DNA of 64,000 nt from positions 248,001 through 312,000 of the forward strand of contig JAKMXF010000199.1 of assembly GCA_024704765.1 (NCBI GenBank), read 5' to 3'. This DNA is from Oopsacas minuta. Its lineage: Eukaryota > Porifera > Hexactinellida > Lyssacinosida > Leucopsacidae. The translations under genes were made by a program, and so were the position numbers. Numbering within the stretch: the first letter of the stretch is position 1; each line of letters opens with the position of its first letter. The notes beneath the pieces were generated by a model. The model searched no databases. It was given only the letters and a program-made list of their open reading frames with translations, and was not told the origin of the DNA. This document shows, one piece after another, positions 59,641 to 64,000 of this stretch.

Positions 59641-60057
59641 ACTGCTTGCATTATATGCACATATAGATTACTTGCTGAAGAATATTCAAATGAATTTTAT
59701 ACAGGGTTAAATTTGCCTTAGGAAGGTAAGACATCTCTGAATGAGTTCTAGTAGTCATATGGTGTTTCTTCTTATCTTTGAGCTTATGTACCATTTGACT
59801 AACATATTGTGGAACCATTTTATGCAAGCTCTTGCACACTAGCATAGATTTCCTGAACACTATTTTACTTGTTGAGAGCCATTAGTTCAGATAGCAAGAC
59901 GTGACATGGATGAATAATACAAGAACTATATTCAACTCCACTAATAAATCTAGCAGAATGCTTCTGTAGCCTGGTTAAACGTTAAATTTCATTAGCAGCT
60001 GCTCCTCCCCATACAATGCTACAGTAATCAAGAAGAATGGCAATAAATGAATGATAA
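59640..60057 (-). pseudogene. LINE reverse-transcriptase C-terminal remnant
   Basis: Minus-strand reading: HSFIAILLDYCSIVWGGAAN, then RLTRLQKHSARFISG, then FRKSMLVCKSLHKMVPQYVS, then TRTHSEMSYLPKANLTLYK. These are the usual C-terminal blocks of CR1/L2/jockey-type polymerases. The catalytic FADD part is absent. The CACTG-ended element begins at 60058, directly at its upstream edge. Confidence 0.7.
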
Positions 60058-62778
60058 CACTGCTCAACAAAAATTTTGTTGCATTTCTACCAACACTTGT
60101 TTTTACCTAATATTGGGGCGCTGAATCCGAATCCGACCTTAGTTTTTTTCCGCAAGCTCTAGATTTTTTGCAAATCGAGATTTTTAATTTTTTTGCACAA
60201 AATTCATATTTTTTGAAAAAGTGACATGATTTGTCAAATGATGTTCTGCTTACAGTTGAATAACTAGCCTCAAAACAAAAATAGGTGCCAAAAAACTTTT
60301 ATGTTGCCAATAGAAATTGTATTTGTAGACAGATGGGCAACAAATGTTTTAAAAAATGTAAAAAACAACAGTTTTGCTGGTAATATGCATGTAAAAATTG
60401 ATTTTTTTTTGCAAAATAACGTAGAAAAGAACGATGGCAATCTACAATAGTAACTTAAAGCGATCAATGACAAGATGCAAAAGATTCAAATATTCTACAA
60501 ATCTGGACAAAATTTCCTCTTATAACTTCTGCGTTTGTACGCTTTGTGAGGACAGTCACGTTTAATGCCCCAACAATAGTCTGCAATCATATATCGATCC
60601 CATCGACCTTGGTAACGTTCTTCCACTGTCATAAGATCCTGGTGGAAACGCTCTCCCTGTTCGTCACTGACAGCCCCAAGGTTTTCAGGGAATTTGTCCA
60701 GGTGGCTGTACAGAAAATGTACTTTTATGCTCATGTTGCATCCCAAATCACGAAACCCTGAGAGCATCTTGGATACAAGCATTTCATAGTTTGGAGCTTT
60801 TCTGTTACCAAGAAAGTTCTGTATAACATCCACAAAAGATAGTCATGCAGCTTTCTCCCTGACATTCATTTTCTGAATGAAGTTTTTGTCGCGAATAAGT
60901 GTACGTATCTGTGGTCCATCAAACACTCCTGCTTTGATTTTATCATATGACAAAGCAGGGAAAGTATACACAAGATGATGAAAGGATTCATTGTCAGGAT
61001 TTAGGGCTTTAACGAACTGTTTCATCAGACCTAGCTTGATGTGCAGGGGTGGAAAAACAATTTTGTCTCTGCTTACGATCGGGTCGTGTGTTACGTTAGG
61101 CATGCCAGCTTGAAATGTTTCACGTAAGGGCCACTCCTTCTGTATCCAATGTTTTTCACGTGCTCTGCTGTCCCACATGCACAGATAACATGGAAATTTA
61201 GTGTATCCTTTTTGCTGACCTAGCAGAAAACTAACCATTTTGAGGTCAACACAAATGATCCAGTTGTGATCATGATATCCGAGTAAATCCATAACAATTC
61301 TAATGTCATCATGCTGTTCCTTCAAGACAGTGGAGTGACCAACTGGAACAGCTCCATAAACATTTCCATTGTGTAAAAGAACACACTTGAGGCTGCGCTT
61401 GGAACTGTCCAAAAACAATCGCCATTCTCCTGGATCATATGAGGAGATACCCAGTTGTCCGAGAAGACCAGGAATATCGTTGCAATATACCAGCTTATTT
61501 TCTACTGAAAAATAAGGCAGAAGGAGTTCTTCTCTTTTTCGAAAAAGGAAACCTTTACAGATTGATCCAGCACCTGTTTTTCTTTGAGCCTGGAGGCTAA
61601 GAGCTCAGCTACTTGCTTGGGCAGATCTAAATCACGTACTAAGTCATTCAGTTCTGATTGATTAAACTGCTGGACAGTTACTCTGGTTTCACAAGAAGAA
61701 TCTTCAGATTCTGATTCTGTGTCTGTTTTTTGATATTCCATCTCTACGATCTCTTCCCTTTCCAATTTAATTTCTTCATCATTAGGAAAAGCAAAACCAC
61801 TAAAAACCGGAGGAGGAAGTCTATCAGAGTGCGGGACAGGTCGCATAGCTGATGGTATACTAGGATAAGAAAGCGTTTGTCGGCTCTTCTTGCCAACACC
61901 TTTTGTATTGACCATGCAAAAGTAGCAGTCAGTCGTGTGGTCTTGGGGTTCACGCCACACCATTGGAATGGCAAAAGGCAGACCCTTCCGCTTTCCTTTT
62001 GTCCAGTCTCGGAGCATTTCTTCGCAGTTATGGCACACAATATGAGGAGACCATTTCTTATCTTGATCACCAAGAGGGATACCAAAGTATGCTATGTAGG
62101 CACGCTTCACAAACGATGTTATATTTCGTCTTTGACGCGAAAGCGTATACACACCACAGATGTAACAAAATGAATCAGGGTTATTTTTGCATTTATGTCT
62201 ACTAGAAGAAGCCATGATCAAATCTGAAGAGTTAAGAATCGAAAGAAAGTCTGTTGATATCTATGTAACTTAACACAAACAAACTGAATAACAAAACCTT
62301 GGTTCTAATTAAGGCTACCAGCAGACGAGCGGAAAATACAGCTTAAATGCCTATTCTGCTGCATCTATCCACGATACTTCACTACAATCACTTAGGGTTG
62401 TTTGAATTAAATCATTTCAAAAAAATCAACATGATGATTTTTGATTTATTTAAATTTTGACACTTCGCTAATAGTGTCATGTTTTCAGAGAACAATAGAG
62501 TGGTGCTTTTGTTTTCAATAGATTGAAGCCATTACTAAATCATAGTAACAGCTACAATCTAAGAAAAATGGCTTGATAGATAAAAAGTATTTGGTGGAGA
62601 TCAGATTTATGTACTAAATAAGTACCACAAACGAAAAAATTTAAATTGTCGATTGCATGAAAACTAGAGCATGCAGAAAGAAACTGATTGCAGATTTGAA
62701 ATCAGCATCCCAAAATTATATAGAATCAATTGAAAAATCTCATGCAACAAAAAATGAGAAAAAATTGTTGAGCAGTGT
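60058..62778 (-). mobile_element. CACTG-ended DNA transposon
   Basis: A 2721 bp element with ends CACTGCTCAACAAAAATTTTG and the inverse of CACTGCTCAACAATTTTTTC, and a 3 bp duplication TAA on both sides. CACT(A/G) termini with 3 bp duplications fit the CACTA/CMC group, but the encoded protein is not one I can firmly place there. Contains one broken gene on the minus strand. Confidence 0.7.
60495..62221 (-). pseudogene. Invertebrate transposon protein with Cys-rich N-terminus
   Basis: Three frames form one protein of about 570 codons. Frame 1 (62221-61502; ATG MIMASSSRHKCK, or the inner Met) has CxxC pairs: DSFCYICGVYT, PHIVCHNCEEML and TDCYFCMVNT. Frame 2 (61418-60843, opening further upstream at ENKLVYCNDIPGLL) has RLFLDSSKRSLKCVLLHNG, WIICVDLKMVSFLLGQQ and YTKFPCYLCMWDSRAREKHW. 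Frame 3 (60833-60495) has VDVIQNFLGNRKAPNYEML and VSDEQGERFHQDLMTVEERY. A one-base frameshift at about 61503 and an in-frame TGA at about 60843 (Trp expected) break it. This protein type is repeated in many arthropod and cnidarian genomes. The Asp in CVDLK and the Cys pairs suggest a DDE transposase, unproven. Confidence 0.7.
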
Positions 62779-62945
62779 AATATGTTAATTGCGCTGAGAA
62801 AGAAAAAAATAAGATATTCCTTAAAATATCCTCAACCTAAATTTATCTTTCTAACTAAATAATCAATAGCTTGACCATGGATAGCCTATCATCAACTTTA
62901 TTACCAAATAATCTGTAAAAAGAGACATTCTCAATTATTTCATCA

Positions 62946-63050
62946 CTAGCGCACTTCGCTTCCTGGTCGCTCCTCGACAGCTAGGTTCTCAGGTTAGCTT
63001 AGGTATTGTCCAACGAAATTCTTGATGGTTTGGCACAGTGGCACACCCCC
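62946..63050 (-). mobile_element. Helitron 3' end fragment
   Basis: CTAG at 62946-62949 (then T on the minus strand), GCGCACTTCGCTTCCTGGTCG and CTCAGGTTAGCTTAGGTATT match the 3' part of Helitron copy 2, including its extra segment. Confidence 0.55.
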
Positions 63051-64000
63051 TGGAAATTGGTCACAATTTCAACTCGATATTTAGTAACCATTAAATGTTC
63101 CACGGAAAAATAAATATCCAATTACTTGAAATATCTAAAAATTGTAATAATTCATCATTTAGTTTAGCAACAATTGGAATATATATAAGCATTGATAATT
63201 TCTTGCTCAGAAATTATTCTTGAACACTGCAGATATTCATTTATATCAATGAACTGAAATTCCAGCATCTAAGCAACTAAGAAATTCCAGTCTTCATTCG
63301 ATTGCATTTTAGACTACTTTCTTATTACTGTGAGTATATAAGCTGAGTTCTAATTATAAATACTAAAAATAGACAAAATATTTTGATAAATTTTCTGTTA
63401 AAAATTACAGTTGTCATTCAACTTCGAAGTCTCAAAACTTCATCTGTCGCGTTCTGTCAAGTTATCTCCTAAGTTTTATAATATACTATTTCAAATTTTC
63501 TATAAAATGGAGCAATTTCCAAGTTCCCAAAATTCGCGCCAGTAGAGTTTCAAATACTTGAACTTGTGAATTTACTTAATATATTTAAGAATTCTTTTTT
63601 TCAAAATTTTTATATTATGGTTGCTTAGTGATATAATGAAAACGTACAGTATCTTATAATATATGGTTGTGTTTACAAATTCAGCTCGTAATTAATATAC
63701 ATAAATATTCTCACAACGTTTTGACAAAGATTCCATTAAAAAATAAACAATCCATGTGGAGTAGGGATTTCTTATACCAGACTAATCACACATATAGTTG
63801 AACGAATTGTATCTAACTTAAGTCCTGACAACCTTGTCTATCCTCTTAAAGTTCGGGTATCCGATCGTTTATTTGGATCTGGGTAACATCCAGTTTACCA
63901 GCAAGCTATTACTAACCCTGACCTCTCGACTAAAGTCTTTATTTATTTTATTTCAAGGTTAAGGCAATCATAAATGCAACTGATAATATCCTATGGAACC
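63051..64000. other. Right end of window, no gene recognised
   Basis: AT-rich with no coding segment or repeat family I can name. Confidence 0.5.

Noticed and set aside
1-64000. CRISPR arrays, bacterial operons, rRNA or tRNA genes
   Set aside because: No regular spaced repeats, no bacterial gene organisation and no recognisable structural RNA found by eye.

Overview
This window looks like AT-rich nuclear DNA from an animal. Three host genes are recognisable: the first coding exon of the AP-3 adaptor beta subunit (minus strand, 1531-1941), a single-exon glycylpeptide N-tetradecanoyltransferase (minus, 28745-30124), and a two-exon MDC1-type checkpoint protein with an FHA domain and tandem BRCTs (plus, 51877-57813). 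MDC1-type proteins point to Metazoa. Spliced genes, polyadenylation signals and the dense transposon load fit a eukaryote. I cannot place it more finely from sequence alone.

Nearly everything else is transposable element, and almost all of it is DNA transposon. From left to right: a non-autonomous Helitron (449-1014); a dead RAG1/Transib-like transposase (minus, 8131 to 3794) split by an intact-looking pogo-like element (4891-7226) whose 662-residue transposase carries an N-terminal zinc finger and a C-terminal Tudor-like tail; a hAT relic (9540-10330); a complete Ginger-type element (10815-16593) with a spliced integrase and a second, cysteine-peptidase-like reading frame; a second RAG1/Transib-like relic (minus, 22560 to 17590) interrupted by a hAT remnant and by a 3 kb long-inverted-repeat element; a DD37D mariner (22835-24047); a dead mariner (25300-26110); and a SPIN-like hAT relic (26652-27644).

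After the NMT gene come a Tc1 element (31616-32939), a ZBED5-like hAT relic (33056-34512), a P-element/THAP9-like element with 165 bp inverted repeats (34572-38187), a more decayed relative just downstream (38600-41310) holding a pogo-type MITE, a DD41D element (41366-42733), two Helitrons placed 5' end to 5' end with a DD37E Tc1-like element inside one of them (43528-46100), a Merlin-like element between 360 bp inverted repeats (46145-49521) and a FLYWCH/MULE relic (49588-51424) that ends about 450 bp upstream of MDC1. The MDC1 intron is 4.4 kb. The right end holds a hAT-type MITE, a LINE reverse-transcriptase remnant, a CACTG-ended element (60058-62778) and a Helitron 3' end.

Most transposases carry one to three single-base frameshifts or stops within otherwise well-preserved frames. 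The clear exception is the pogo-like element. The host genes do not form a shared pathway; they are islands in transposon DNA. The most unusual items are the Tudor-tailed pogo-like transposase, the Ginger element with a peptidase-like gene, the two RAG1-like relics that can be read through nested insertions, and the very compact MDC1.
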